A stretch of DNA of 64,000 nt from positions 76,112,877 through 76,176,876 of the forward strand of contig OY740768.1 of the NCBI GenBank assembly GCA_963513935.1, in the 5' to 3' direction. Under the pieces are notes generated by a model. It saw only the letters and a list, made by a program, of their open reading frames with translations. It made no database searches and was not told the DNA's origin. The stretch is from Aphrophora alni. Lineage: Eukaryota; Arthropoda; Insecta; Hemiptera; Aphrophoridae. Shown here one piece after another: positions 1-60,490 of this stretch (position 1 is its first letter; every line of letters begins with the position of its first letter). The position numbers and the translations under genes were made by a program.

Positions 1-224
1 ATTATAATAAGGTATTCGATTATTTTGATAAGAATTGTGTTAGTTGTAAGGCTAGCTTCACTGGAAAAATTTAATTTGTAATGGTAATGTAATGGTTGTA
101 ACTATTTAAAAATATATGTCCTTTATGGTTCATATGTTAATGTTACTTTAAGAATAAAAAAAAAAAAGAATTTAATTTTACTATTATATTTAAAATTTTA
201 AAGATTGCACAGATGTTATGGGCG

Positions 225-1000
225 CCAGACGAGTTCTCGTCAATTTTGAAAAGTTACTAATTTTTATGAATCTAAATTGAATTTTAATCTCATGGTGTGA
301 ATTCTGTCAAAAAGTGTACTTTCAGTGACTTTCGTGGTTGTAAATGAGAACACTTGCTTCTGAAATTTTAACATAAATATTTATTAAACATAAAAAAAAT
401 AGTAAATACATGTAACAAAAAAAAAAGGAAAATTCATATGAGATGTCTTATGCTAACACATCCTATTGTTATTATTTCATTATTCAGATCTCAATATAAG
501 ACAATCTAGTTAAGTTATATTAATGAATTTATATTTTAGTTGCAACTTATAAAAAATGAAAAGAATTTTACTTTATTTCTCTTGGTAAAATTTTGATTAT
601 TAAAAAGTATATTTTTTGCAATAAAATTAATTCTCATTTGATTAGTTATTTAAAAAAAAAGACTTTACTTTAACATATTATTGTACTTTAAAACAAAAGA
701 CATTGTGTCTTATTGATGAAATACATAATTTAACCAAATCAAACTTATAGCCTAACAGTGAAAAAATCTAAATATTTCAAAGTACACATATATCGTTAGA
801 TAATGAAAGTCTAAACTTGTTATACCAAATCACGTTATATTTTTTATTTAAAAGCACTTTTCCTCTGAAGTGACTTGCTTCGTTCGCTGTGACTGCATGC
901 TGACTCGTCGAAGTCCCTCTGACCATTGTTCGAATGTAGACGTCTTCAGTTCACGTTTCACAAAGTTCATTTTTTATTGTTCATATATCAAAATAATTAT
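225..1000 (-). repeat. Repeat copy A with PBS-like edge (GGGCGCCAGAC); possible decayed LTR
   Basis: The block starts with GGGCGCCAGAC at 225 and is similar, at perhaps 60 percent by eye, to 37834-38200. Shared blocks include TCAAAAGTGTACT, AATGAGAACA and TATTAA(A/G)CATAAAA. On the minus strand the edge reads TGGCGCCCA, the kind of sequence used as a tRNA primer-binding site by many LTR retroelements. The block would then be an LTR ending at that site. No second LTR or adjoining pol gene is visible, so the LTR reading is an inference. Confidence 0.4.
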
Positions 1001-2430
1001 CAATGTCTTAAATTTTTAATTGTTTAACTTTTCTTAAAACACAAAGGTTTTGTCTATGTGTCCCGAATTACATCATCTTTTACCGAACACGTGAAATCAA
1101 TCGTTCTCACAGTTTCTCATGAATGTTCACATATTAAATCAAAATACAGTATGTTATATTAATGTTCGATTAGTTTATATTTATTAGATAACTCTTTTAC
1201 ACCGTTAAGTCTTTGTTCTGAACAAACAAACGAATGTGTAAAGCACATGGTTTCATATTAAAAGTTTTATATAACTCAATTCCAGTAGCGGCCGATGGTT
1301 AAGGGCAATGGGAGGGCTCTGTTTTATTTTATACACGTAAGTGAAGGCATGTTATCATTCACTTAACATTCACAATCACAAAGGGTTAAACTTAAAAACA
1401 TAAACAAACAACTCATGTGAGTGGCGAGACACTATTTAGAACAGTTGCGCCAACTTATTTTGCCCATCGAAAACAAGGTTTTTAGTAATGCGGGACATCT
1501 AGTTTATGGTGGCTTCACTGACTGATGTCTGCGCGCGCAGCTACGGACTCTGCCCTAGAAGCCCATTACAAGCTGTGTAAATGACGTCACGGCACCCTCT
1601 GCTCTGTCTGCTGCTTGCCCCATATGACTAAATGCAATGAAACTGGGACGCTCTGGCCACCGTCCGAACTCCAGAATACATTCGTCAAATATTTTATATT
1701 GTAAAACTTCCGCTACAAATGATGGTGAAATCCATAGCGGCAATTCATAATTCATTTATCTCCAAACAATTAAATACATATAGGTATTTACATTATTAAA
1801 ATAATATTATCATTGGGGGGGCGGCGTCCGAGAGTCCTTATGAGTAAGCCGCCACTGCCCAATTCTCGTTTACAATCTCTCAACGAAACCGTTTTATACA
1901 CTCCGTTCTACTCACACAATGTTATTTAACAAAACAATACATCATTGTCATTACTAACACTTTATATTTTCACATTGTACTTTTTCGCTTTGTCCTTCAG
2001 AGGACCTAGTTACAACTAAGACAACCTATCACTCCAGACTCTCCACATAGACTGTTCTGAATCACATGGCTTTGGTCGAATATCCGGTCTCCCGGTTAAA
2101 GCTGTATAAGCGATATACTCAACTAGCAAAGACTAACGGTTATTTTCAAAGACTACTCACTTCATTAAAGTGTTCAACCACATCTTTTTACAAAACATAT
2201 TATTTATAAACACTTTCTATCATTAAATTATCTTAAAAACTATACATCATTATTTATTTATGTTTGGAAATCTATTTTAATTATGAATTTACTCTGTTTA
2301 ACATTGAAGATCATTAGACACGCTTTTGACTTAAAGTCACCCCACTACTATTACCCGCGATTTTAAAATATTTAATTAAACTAACCTCTTATAGGTATTA
2401 CATGGTTTGATAATGGTAATAAAGTTAGTA
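1001..2430. other. No recognised gene
   Basis: The stretch is partly less AT-rich (1500-1700), with a 66-codon minus-strand frame at 1555-1755 that matches no family I recognise. A G8 run lies near 1816. It may be retroelement-derived because it lies between the LTR-like block and the env-like remnant, but nothing in it proves that. Confidence 0.3.
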
Positions 2431-2439
2431 CATTAACTA

Positions 2440-3760
2440 TAGTAGAGAAATAGTTAAGGAAAAAGTAGAAATCTTATTATTGGAAAGAAATAATAATAGC
2501 GTAAGAATAGAGAGAGTTATTGTAGATGGATTAGGATCTGTAATAAAATGATCCTACAAGATCATGATGGTAAGAAATATGATAATCTATTGAAATAAAT
2601 GGAAGATGATCGGATTAGCATTAAGTATCAATTAGAATCCCAATATAGAATTACCAGTAATATTATTATAGAATATAATAAAACATTCAAAATTATCAAA
2701 AATAATTTTAATGAACTAAAAAATAAGTTAGGATTTGTGAACAATATACTGTTACAAGTAATAAGTTATTTAGAAAACTCACTAAAATTTTGTAAAATAG
2801 GTGTACTTTATCCTAGTGTTATCTCAACCAGATAATTGTATAGTGAGATAATGAGAAGCTATGAATATTACAGCGAAAGATTACCAATAGAACCCAAACT
2901 AGAGAAAATGTGGGAGTTAGAAAGCTTAATTGAAGTCAACTGTAAATTTAATTTAAAAAAAATATATTATATATTTTCTAAAGTTACCTATTGTTGAAAA
3001 AACTGATTTTAACATTTACAAATTATACTCTGTACTTAGTGAATACAATTCAGGATATATAACTATTATACCTAAGATAAAATATATGTTAGTTTCTAGC
3101 TCTGTAATGGTAGGTTTGACAATAACTGTAACAAGAGATCTAATTCAAAATACTTATGCTCATTCGACCTAATATCTCACACAAAAATTGACTGTGAGAC
3201 AACCTTCAAGGACAACTAAGCAGAGATCTGTAAATACACCGCTCTGTAGGTCGCAGACAATGTAATCAACTGAATCCCAGAAATAAATCAATATCTGGCA
3301 ATGTTTCCTACCAAGGAGACCTTGAAAATTGTTAATCGAAAGGAAACAACTACAATCACCCTCCAAGGTATATTCTTGATAAATCCTAACAATAACGCCA
3401 TTCTGTACAATAATTGGAGATGCGTTCACTCATTCAGAACGACTGGATGACACCCAAAATTTCTGGACGCTTCTAATCTGAACCTGCGAGTGGATCAAAA
3501 CCCACTATTTTCAGTCAACACAAAGAAACTGGAGCTTGAAAAAATCAACTTAGATACCATCTCTAAAATTGATCGGCAAAATTGATGTTACCCACAACAT
3601 CAGTATTTGGACAATGCCTTTTATGGGGACCTAATCAGTTGACAACTGTACTTGGCGGTTAAAAAAATCCCTATGGTACTTCAAGGGTGCTCGCTGCTCA
3701 ACCACCCCAGGAAGTTTTATTTAGGGATGGAAGAGGTAGGTAAAGAATAATTGTATAGTG
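2440..3760 (+). pseudogene. Decayed env-like region of an LTR retroelement (errantivirus/baculovirus F-type)
   Basis: The plus strand, read across several frames, resembles the ectodomain of fusion-type envelope proteins carried by insect errantiviruses and related to baculovirus F proteins. A short conserved block preceding a helical region is seen around 2520-2600, a coiled-coil-like open piece at 2599-2835, and a more C-terminal part at 2850-3430. It is broken by multiple stops and frameshifts and has no intact start, cleavage region or membrane anchor that I can identify, so it cannot encode a working protein. No gag or pol accompanies it. The family assignment rests on pattern resemblance only. 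Confidence 0.45.
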
Positions 3761-3780
3761 TACTAGAATAAATGATGAGT

Positions 3781-5740
3781 AGATAGTTAATAGTCATGTC
3801 AGAATATCTATTATGTTAGGGAACAAGCTTTGTTTTAGTAGAGTTAGAAGAGGCTTCTTTCCATGAACATCAGAGTAAATGAGTGTTTTATGAACGTTAT
3901 TTTATTAAGTTTAAAAGTATATTAAAAAATTTGTAATAAATTAAATTGTTCCTTTTTTAAAAAGCACCGACATCATCACACGAAATTCTCGTGAAAGCTG
4001 ACACGAAGGACTACAAAATGCCGACCAAGAAAAAGTGAAAATTATCTCAGGAAAACTGTTAGAAGAGGTCAAAGAAAAGACAATAGAGATTTCTACAGTA
4101 GCAAGTTTTGAGCTGCAGAGATCCAAACTCCAGAACACCGTGACGTTGAAGTAGCAGGGGCTATCGTACCAACAGACAACTACAGTAACGAAAATGATTA
4201 ATTAAATTAAAATAATTCAAACCAAGGATTAAATGACTAGAAAAATTGTTAATAACTGATACATAAATATCATAAGCACTAGAAATAAAAATAACACAAA
4301 AGTAACATCATATATAGGAAAATACGGAACTATCGTATTATTCCTATGAGGGAAAAAAATTGGTAATAGAATAGATAGTTTCAAGCTATAAATATAGCTG
4401 CTCTGGCTCTCAGAAGTTCTCTGGAAAATAATTTTTTACAAGGCGGTAAGGGGTTACTATGCCCGACAGAACAGTGAATCTAACTAATTAAGAAGAATAT
4501 AATTAAAATTCATAATTAAAAATTTTGTTTGAAAAATGCTAAAGAGTCAGTGCCAAAACAAAAGTATTTAAATGAAAAAAAAACTCAAAAGTTTAGAAAG
4601 TGAAATGTGGAATTAGTGAGTCATCAATGATTTCTGTAAAAAGTGTGAAATTTCAACATCCAGTGTTTAATGGGAATTAACATGTCACCGGAAACTTACT
4701 AAGAGATACATGGATCAATCTTAACGTCATCACAGCAACCAGACACCAGAGGAGTAAACCAATTCAACCATACAGGAATAAAATTACCAGGATCTTTAAG
4801 ACGGCGGTCAAGGTTTGAGAAATCATCTAAATTTCTTTTCTTATTACGGCAAAGTTGGCCAAAAGTTAAAATTAAATTCAATAAGGTTACTGATTGAAAT
4901 TGGATAAATAAATTTTAATATAATTTAATAAAAATTGTTTAGGCTAAGAAATTTAATATTTGTGTGTGGATTTATTTTTTTTATTGTAAGTAATATAAGG
5001 AAAACATTTGTATGATAAACCTGGACAACTGATTAGATTGTTAACTGAGAAATTAGTGTCCAGCGATTAAAGAAAATAAATAACAGAGTAAAGTAAAACG
5101 TTAAAAAAACTTTCTTTTAAATTTAATCAATTGCCTATCTGCTATCAAACAAATAAAATAATAAGTTAAAAATTTTGAGTTATTTTGTTTGTCAGAAGAA
5201 ATTTGATTTTGTTTCTTTTATTAAAAATAAAATAAATGAGTGTTAATTTCTAAAAATCGAAAACAAAGACTTATCTATTATAAGAATCCACATAGCCTTG
5301 ATTTATGCTTACAGGAAATATTACTATTTAAAAGGTAAGATATATTGTATTTAAGAAAAGTATTCTCAAGAAGACACTCCCAAGAGATAAAAAAGATAAA
5401 TAAAATTAATCATATTCTCTCTGAGCAAAAGGGTTAAAGTAAATATAGTAACTGGAAGTATTGTAGAAAAAAGGGGGTAACGGCAGTTTGGGGTGACTTA
5501 AACCGTTGAAGGAGTTATACAATCCAGGCAGGGATTAATTAAAGAAGCCTAGACTTCCAGTGGATTGGATAACTCATTTCTTTTCTCGGGGAAACAGATC
5601 CTGAAAGAAAAAAAAATCAGGATTTGAGACTAGTACATATTTTAAAAAAGATAGGGGAAACGTACAGTTTAACTCATAAAAAAGTGTTGAGTTTTTTCAT
5701 TGCAGTATATAGAATTTATGTCCATTATTTTTCATTAAAA
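3781..5740. other. No recognised gene
   Basis: AT-rich sequence with frequent stops on both strands. Short frames near 3941-4138 and 4699-4881 show no family resemblance. It separates the env-like remnant from the DUF7869-like remnant. Confidence 0.4.
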
Positions 5741-5754
5741 CCACACCACTCTAG

Positions 5755-6825
5755 TTAAAAATCAAGTACTTCTGAATATTTTCAGAAACGAGTTTAATGT
5801 AGGCATCCATCATACTAAAACAGACAAATGGGGAACATATGAAAAATTCAAAAATGATAAAGGTAAAAACGCACCAGAAAAAGAGGTTGCTGATCAAACA
5901 TATGCAAAAGCCAGGCACGAGATAAAGATGATTCAACCTTTTGTGTATTGTTCGCTTTGCAAAATATACTAAATTACTCCTTGTAGCAAAAATAACATGT
6001 TGTTATATTACAGTCAAAAGCAACACTATATATAATTTTACTTCATTCAAAAGCAACACAAGGGAAGGTTTTCGTAATTTATGAGATAAAAGTGATGGAA
6101 GAAGAGGTTCGAACGAAATTAGCAGTATTTTTTTCCAGTACTTGTGTAAAGTTGATGAGAGAAGATTGATTCAAGACCTAGTGTTATATTGTGACATTTA
6201 CTCTGGCCAAAACAAGAACAGTCAAAAGTGGGTAACTATATTATACTTTATGAAAATATTCAAAACAGTAGTATCAGTTAAAATTAGTTATCTAATTCCA
6301 GATAACTACAGGGATAAAACTATATGAGTTCAGTCAGAATGGGCTATGATAATCACAAATAGTAGATATTCTCCGAGGTCTACTATTCCAAGGTCTCCAA
6401 GGTCCAAGGTAATGATGAAGTGTTGAGCTATAAATCGTTTCAAAATTGGAAGGAGCTACAACAATCAGTACTACCGGACACAAGAACATATAGTGAGGAA
6501 GGAGTTCAAATAAAAATAACAAATGTTAGAAAAGTGGCTTTTATACAAAGGAAATAATATATATGAAATATTTATCAGTTTTAATGGCTCAGTTGAACCA
6601 ATTCATCTACGGTTTAGTGACAGAAAACGTCGATCTGATGATAGGCTCCATCCTAAAAGTTTGTATTCATCTCGTTTTGTTATACCAATAGAAAAATTCA
6701 AGGAATTAAACAATTTGTGTTTGAAAGGAGTCATTCCTAGTAGGTATCATGAAGCAAGAGACTTCCCAAAGGAAACGATATCCGTGATGCCCTCAACAAA
6801 ACAGATGAAGAAGATTAAATAATTT
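5755..6825 (+). pseudogene. Broken DUF7869-like gene
   Basis: Fragments in shifting frames match the general plan of large invertebrate proteins with a DUF7869-type domain, which is often found in repeated, transposon-like families. In order there is a KTDKWGTYEKFKN region (5800s), resembling the usual cysteine-bearing PKxDxC..C block with its cysteines lost; an RGSNEISS block near 6100; a D-I-Y-SGQNKN motif at 6196-6219; and an open C-terminal piece 6523-6822 with IEKFKELNNLCLKGVIP. Stops and frameshifts separate the blocks, so this is a dead copy. Identification is from motif memory, without a search. Confidence 0.5.
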
Positions 6826-7824
6826 GAGCTTAATTAAAAATTATTTTTCATTTAAGGTTATATTAATACAATAAATATGTTTTATTACTTTACATTTAGC
6901 TAAATTTATTAATGCAACCTCAGATACGGATTTAGTACAATGGCATAATGAAATGTAAGTTACCAACTTTTGCATCAACCAACATTACCTAATTAGGTAA
7001 AATGGTGTAATCCACAAAATACATTAATTTTTTTAATAAATAATTTGTTTCTACCAGAACATTGTAAACCCTTATTGGAAAATAAAATTAATTACTTATA
7101 TTGTTCAAAAGAAAACTTTTGTCTATTTAAATATTTTATTTTCTAAGTAAACAAATATTTCATTCTTCCGAAAATTTCTTAAAATGAGGGTTGCAACCTT
7201 TTACCTTAATAACATCTACATATGAACAAAAATCACTTACAAAAGTTCATACTTACATAAGTTGGATATTATGGAGAATTGCCTTCAGTGACCAAAAACC
7301 ACTTATGTTGCCTAAATGCAAATATAACTTAATATACTCCCATTCAAGTTATTTATAAAGCAAGCAACTTGTATAATTTTTTCCAAACGGATTTTGCAAA
7401 CCTTCCCTTTACTTTTATTATGTACAAAACATCCAACACCTATTTCACAGCTCACAGAAACAAGTATACTTCCAGTGGATTCTACTACATTCAAACATAG
7501 CAGAGAATGACAAATTCTATGAGCTTGCAAAGTTAGTAGCAGAAGTGGAATCAAAACCACAAATGGTAGAAGTTTTAACACCTAGTGTAAATTATATTAA
7601 ACAAATACAACAGAACATCTGGAATATGACGAAAACATCTATCGTTCCAAGGAAACATTTTGGAAGTAAGACCAATTAATAAAACAAATGCAATTTTTTA
7701 AATAACCTATTCCATATTAGGCACATTGTTGTAAGACCAAGCAATAAAAGGCTAATTACAAAATTATATGATCTTTTTCGAATTTGTCAGGCATACAACT
7801 TATAAAAAAGTAAAGCTTACTTAC
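6826..7824. other. AT-rich sequence downstream of DDB1 exon 10
   Basis: This should be DDB1 intron 10. A strong donor-like GTAAGTATG on the minus strand near 7255, preceded by a possible acceptor near 7309, outlines an apparent short exon, but its translation does not match DDB1. No coding assignment is made. Confidence 0.35.
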
Positions 7825-55006
<47,182 letters not shown>

Positions 55007-56180
55007 TTTTGACGATATTGGTGTTTAAACTCCAATATTTAAAAAAGTTTGAACATAACCCAACAAAGACTAAAAGAAATTGTAACATAAATTGTGAGAA
55101 ACAATCAGCGCAATCACTATTTATACGAAAACCCTACAATTCTTATAACCTCAATGTTTTAAGTTGCGCAAAGATAAACAAATTGAAACATTGAAGCACA
55201 GATATTCTGAATTAAATGACATATTACTACAGCAGAGTACTCCAACCCAAGGATTTTATCTAAGGTTTATATACAATATAAAAGTACAGAAGTAATGAGT
55301 ATGGATTTTTAGAGTCAATTGAATATCACAAATTTATCAGTTGCTACTGACCATAAATGTAATTTTTAGGTATATTATCTATGGTCAATCGTTTCCAATT
55401 ATATGAGCATGTTGGAATGAGAGTAGTGTGTCATGAAAACTTCTTGTGAGTAAAGTCCATAAAGACTGTTGTAAATGCCTATTTACTTTTACAGTATCTT
55501 AATCCCGACCGGCAGGCTTGGATACGTATTACAGTATAAATTATTTATAAAATATTATAACACTTTTCTTTATTGCATTAAAGTTGTGGTTGCCATTTGT
55601 TAATTTTGTTAATCACTATAGTTTTTGAGTTAATATTACTGTTATCCATTATGAGTCGATAGTGTGGTTTTTAATAATTATATATGTTGAAAATAAAACA
55701 TGTGAGTTATTTTCACATACTACAATACTCAACATGAGTAGTTAATACTACAATGTGTATTATTCGTTTACGCGTTCTTTACAAAAATGTATGTTAGTAA
55801 AAGTAGGATTTGATTTGGGAATATTATCAAACCAAAAAAGTTATGTAGGAAATAATTATGTTTTAGGATAAACTCTCGCCAGTGATCCATCTGGTTACCA
55901 CTCTCGAAGGATGTGCGACTTGTTTTAATCGTGTTATTATTGCTGTTTTATTTACATTGTTAACTTACTTAATTTTAAAAATTGATTTATTTCAATATAA
56001 GTTGATAACTCATTATGAATTAATAAATCCCTTAATTCATTACTGGAGTTAATATTAATTTTAGATTACTTATCTGAAAACATTGTTCTGTAATGAAATC
56101 AAACTTAGGACAAATTAACAATTAAGGTTCAACAGTTTCTGGCTGAGCTTGTGAACAATTAAGACACAATGATATAAAAG
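55007..56180. promoter_or_regulatory. Region immediately upstream of the DDB1 start codon
   Basis: This AT-rich stretch must hold the 5' UTR and probably the core promoter of DDB1 unless a distant non-coding exon exists. No clear TATA box at a convincing distance, initiator or CpG-rich block could be pointed to. No other gene or transposon was recognised here. Confidence 0.3.
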
Positions 56181-56189
56181 TATTATTTC

Positions 56190-57060
56190 ATCATTGTAAA
56201 ATGTCGAGAGTTTGTGTTAGCATGTCTTTAACGCAATCTACAAATGTTGATTATTTCCCATCTACTCATGATTTTAGATTTAAACCAGGGTATTGTGTAT
56301 ATTTATTTTGGATAATTTTATACCATTTAGCCTTAGGGACTTCATATAATATTTTTGTCATATATTCAAGTTGTTTTTCTTTTTGGTAAGTCTTAAAATC
56401 CTTTAATGGGACATTCAAGTGAAGTTCTTCCAATCCATCTCCAATAGCTTTCTTGGCCAATTCATCCGCTGTTTCATTACCTGATATTCAAGAGTGGCCT
56501 GGTACCCGTTGCAGTGAAATTGTTTTTCCATTATCCAAAATTTCCAACATTATGTTCATACTGGTTCCGTTACCACTAATCCCTATCCTAATACTATCTA
56601 ATTCCAAAATAGCTGACTGTGATTCTGTACATATTAAGAATTTCATAGGCTCAAGTTTATTTATATGTGGTATAGCTTTATATATTAAGTATAATTCTCC
56701 CGTGTAATTTGTAATACATTCATTTAATAGATACTTGCATCTAAAAAATGTTAATATAGTAGTATTAGTTGTGATACATAAAAGGCAGCACCTGTCAAAC
56801 AACTATTTCTTGAACAATCGGTGTAAACAAATATGTATTCCACAAAAGTTATGTTTACATAGTCTATTTTGTTTAGTACGACTGAAACAAGTCAATAGTT
56901 CCACAGTTTGCCACCAGGAGCAGCAAATCATTATTATTGGCTTACCTAAAATCATTTTGTTACATTTGTTTACATTCTTGTTTTGTTTTTTAATGGATTT
57001 ATTTATTTGGTCATAACTCAAAGGATACTTTTTAAGCTTTTAAGTGTAACCCTACAACAT
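56190..57060 (-). pseudogene. Non-LTR retrotransposon RNase H fragment
   Basis: Minus-strand frames 56802-56488 and 56460-56266 join, after a single stop, into an RNase H domain: GELYLIYKAIPHI, then FLICTESQSAILELDSI and ISLQRVPGHS, then AKKAIGDGLEELHLNVPLKD. An upstream out-of-frame piece (IFVYTDCSRNS) near 56840 corresponds to the first catalytic TDGS motif. The layout matches Jockey/CR1-type ORF2 C-termini. Reverse transcriptase is not adjacent. It lies upstream of DDB1 and on the same strand. Confidence 0.75.
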
Positions 57061-57440
57061 TTATTATACATGTGTTTGTAATTAAAATCCAAACTGAATT
57101 GTGTTATTTTTTAAATTATATTTTAAAAGTGTCTAATTTCTTAAAAGTAAGTTTTCTCATTAGATCTCGTGAGCATATTTATTTGTAGATTGTGTTATTT
57201 GGAATTTCAATAGAAAAGTGAATAGGCCTACTGCTGTACAAAATCGGTTCCAGAGGTTAATGGTATTCAGGATGTGATCAGAATGACTGACGATTCTGAC
57301 AAAGACCCAGCACCCAGGACTTTCTCCAAACTGTCAAAACTCTTCTATTGTAAATAGGCCTTTAACCTGTTCAGAGATAATTTTTTTCATTCAAGTATAA
57401 TTTTTTTTAAGTGAAAACTTCTATTGGCGCGTTGGGTATT
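57061..57440. other. Intergenic sequence
   Basis: AT-rich. A small open piece around 57255-57355 (plus; MTDDSDKDPAPRTFSKL) has exon-like composition, but no splice partner or family could be recognised. Confidence 0.25.
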
Positions 57441-57552
57441 TTTGGGATGGACTATTTCAATAGAAATCGCGTCTCGCACACTACCGTAATGCAACTTTTG
57501 GGATGGACTTTTTCAATAGAAATCGCGTCACGCACAGTAGCGTAATGCAACT
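57441..57552. repeat. Tandem duplication of a 56-bp unit
   Basis: TTTGGGATGGACT(A/T)TTTCA starts at 57441 and again at 57497. Both units continue with ATAGAAATCGCGTC(T/A)CGCAC and end in GTAATGCAAC. It immediately precedes the satellite array and differs from the satellite monomers. Confidence 0.9.
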
Positions 57553-57584
57553 TTATTATATATATAGACAAAGGATACGCGCGC

Positions 57585-58491
57585 CCCATACGTATTAAAA
57601 CTAAAAATCTACGAAAAATATTTCACCAACTTTCTCAAACTCATATACATAGTCAAACTAAAATAAATGCAAAAATGTTGCACAAACTTTCTCACAAACC
57701 CATATATATTAAAACAAAAATGTACGAAAAATTATTGCACTAACTTTCTCAAATCACATACATAGTTAAACTAAAATCAATGCAAAAATATCGCACAAAC
57801 TTTCTCACATACCCATATATGTTAAAACTAAAAATCTAATATTGCACTAACTTTCTCAAACTCATATACATAGTCAAACTAAAATCAATGCAAAAATATT
57901 GCACAAACTTTCTCACATACCCATATATATTAAAACAAAAATCTACGAAAAATATTGCACTAACGTTCTCAAAATTCGCATACATAGTTAAACTAGTATA
58001 AATGAAAAAATATAGCACAAACTTTCTCACATACCCATACATATTATTAAAACTAAAAATCTACGAAAAATATAGCACTAACTTTCTCAAACTCATATAC
58101 ATAGTCAAACTAAAATCAATGCAAAAATTTGCACAAACTTTCTCACATACCCATACATATTAAAACTTAAAATCTACGAAAAATATAGCACCAACTTTCT
58201 CAAAATTCGCATACATAGTCAAACTAAAATTATGCAAAAATGTTGCACATACTTTCTCACATACCAATATATATTAAAACAAAAATCTACGAAAAATATT
58301 GCACTAACTTTCTCAAATCACATACATAGTTAAACTAAAATCAATGCAAAACTATAGCACAAACTTTCTCACATACCCATACATATCAAAACAAAAAATC
58401 TACGAAAAATAGAGCACTAACTTTCTCAAACTCATATACATAGTCAAACTAAAATCCATGCAAAAAATATTGCATAAACTTTCTCACATTC

Positions 58492-58550
<59 letters not shown>

Positions 58551-59350
58551 CAAAAATCTACGAAAAATATTGCACTAACTATCTCAAAATTCACATACAT
58601 AGTCAAACTAAAATATTCCACAAACTTTCTCACATACCCATACGTATTAAAACTAACAATCTACGAAAAATTATTGCAATAACTTTCTCAAATCACATAC
58701 ATAGTTAAACTAAAATCAATGCAAAAATATCGCACAAACTTTCTCACATACCCATAGACTATATATTAAAACTAAAAAAACTAATATTGCACTAACTTTC
58801 TCAAACTCTTATACATAGTCAAACTAAAATCAATGCAAAAATTTGCACAAACTTTCTCACATACCTATATATATTAAAACAAAAAATATTGCACTAACTT
58901 TCTCAAAATTCGCATACATAGTTAAACTAGTATAAATGAAAAAATATTGCACAAACATTCTCACATACCCATACATATTAAAACTAAAAATCTACGAAAA
59001 ATATAGCACTAACTTTCTCAAACTCATATACATATTAAAACAAAAATCTACGAAAAATATTGCACTAACTTTCTCAAAATTCACATACATAGTCAAACTA
59101 AAATCAATGCAAAAATATTGCACAAACTTTCTCACATACCCATACGAATTAAAATTAAAAATCTACAAAAAATTATTGCAATAACTTTCTCAAATCACAT
59201 ACATAGTTTTTCTCAAACTCATATACATAGTCAAACTAAAATCAATGCAAAAAATATTGCACAAACTTTCTCACATACCCATACATATTAAAACTAAAAA
59301 TCTACGAAAAATATAGCACTAACTTTCTCAAAATTCGCATACATAGTCAA
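57585..59350. repeat. Satellite array of about 115-bp dimers (two related 58-bp monomers)
   Basis: About 14 dimers alternate two related monomers. Type A carries CAATGCAAAAATATTGCACA and AACTTTCTCACATACCCATA. Type B carries ATCTACGAAAAATATTGCAC and TAACTTTCTCAAACTCATAT. Spacing of type A centres is 106 to 116 bp over most of the array. The array is disturbed by an AT-dinucleotide expansion (58495-58546) and a few partial units near 59020 and 59200. The short frames read from it on both strands are artefacts. Confidence 0.95.
58495..58546. repeat. AT dinucleotide expansion inside the satellite
   Basis: A TATATA run of about 52 bp grew from the short ATATAT present at the same place (after CCCAT) in neighbouring satellite units. 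Confidence 0.9.
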
Positions 59351-59357
59351 ATTATTA

Positions 59358-60448
59358 ATTGTACTAGTAAAAAGTGATAACAGGATCTTATTATTAAAAC
59401 TAAAACAAGATTTAAGTCATAAACTGCTGGTGTTAACACAGCAAGTACAGCAACACTCAAAACTTCGAACGTGAAAAAGAATTTGGGTTTGAAATGGAAA
59501 AATCTGTTACAAAAATAACAGGGAGACAGAGTAACATGTTATTTAGGCTGTTACGATAAATAACGCCCATCTCTATTTAATAAATCTTTACAGAAAAGAT
59601 TATTCATAAGTTATTTGTGCATTTTACCTTATCCTATCCTGAAAAATCAAGCCATGTGTCGTTTGTAAATTTGACATTAAACTTATAAACGTAGCAATTC
59701 CGAGCACCTCTAAGCTGGATCTACAACTTTTTAGATGTAGACGTGTTTTTCAAAGTTATAATTAAAAAAACCTTTGGTTTAATTTAAAACAATGAATTTA
59801 AATATATCCGTCACTTATCGCATATTTAACAGTGCAAATGAAATAGTTCCGTACTCGGATTATAATCTTTGATTGGTGTCAAGTAGAAACGGATTATTTC
59901 TGCCACGAAACCAGCTCTGCATTTGCAATTGAAGTTTTTTTGGGTAACATCTCTCCCTTTCATTTGTTTTGGCGATAAGACGACCAGAGTGATTTACTTC
60001 TTTTTTAACAAGAAAGAATATATAATCCTCCCACTACATTTTTTGTTGCAACATCTACTATAATCAAAACATGTTAAAGTATTTTTTCACATTGTACTAG
60101 TAAAAAGTGATAACTGTACTACACAGTCTCATGAGCCGGTATTTTTATTTTATTATTTTTTTTTCATTTTTTCACTCTATCATTCTGAGGAACCGGTTTA
60201 TGAACATTTTCATCTTTCCCATAAAACGCATCCAATTTACGTTTTTACAAAACATCCTGAGTTGCTTCGAAAAAAGTTGGATCACTTACGACTTCGTCTG
60301 TGTACGATACTTTACTGTTGATAATAATGTTTGGTTGGTGACGATTTTGCAGAAACTAGTGTTTTGCCAAGTTGAGACACCTATGGTTTAAAACATATTA
60401 TTTCAGCCACGGTAACCAACTCTGAATCATAATTGCAAATTTGCAATG

Positions 60449-60490
<42 letters not shown>

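Noticed and set aside
7312..7581. 89-codon minus-strand frame considered as a further DDB1 exon
   Set aside because: Its translation does not match the DDB1 region that should follow exon 10, and suitable splice phases were not found.
57836..59184. Open frames of 68 to 82 codons in the satellite
   Set aside because: The frames arise from repeated monomers without stops in one phase, occur on both strands and vary between units.
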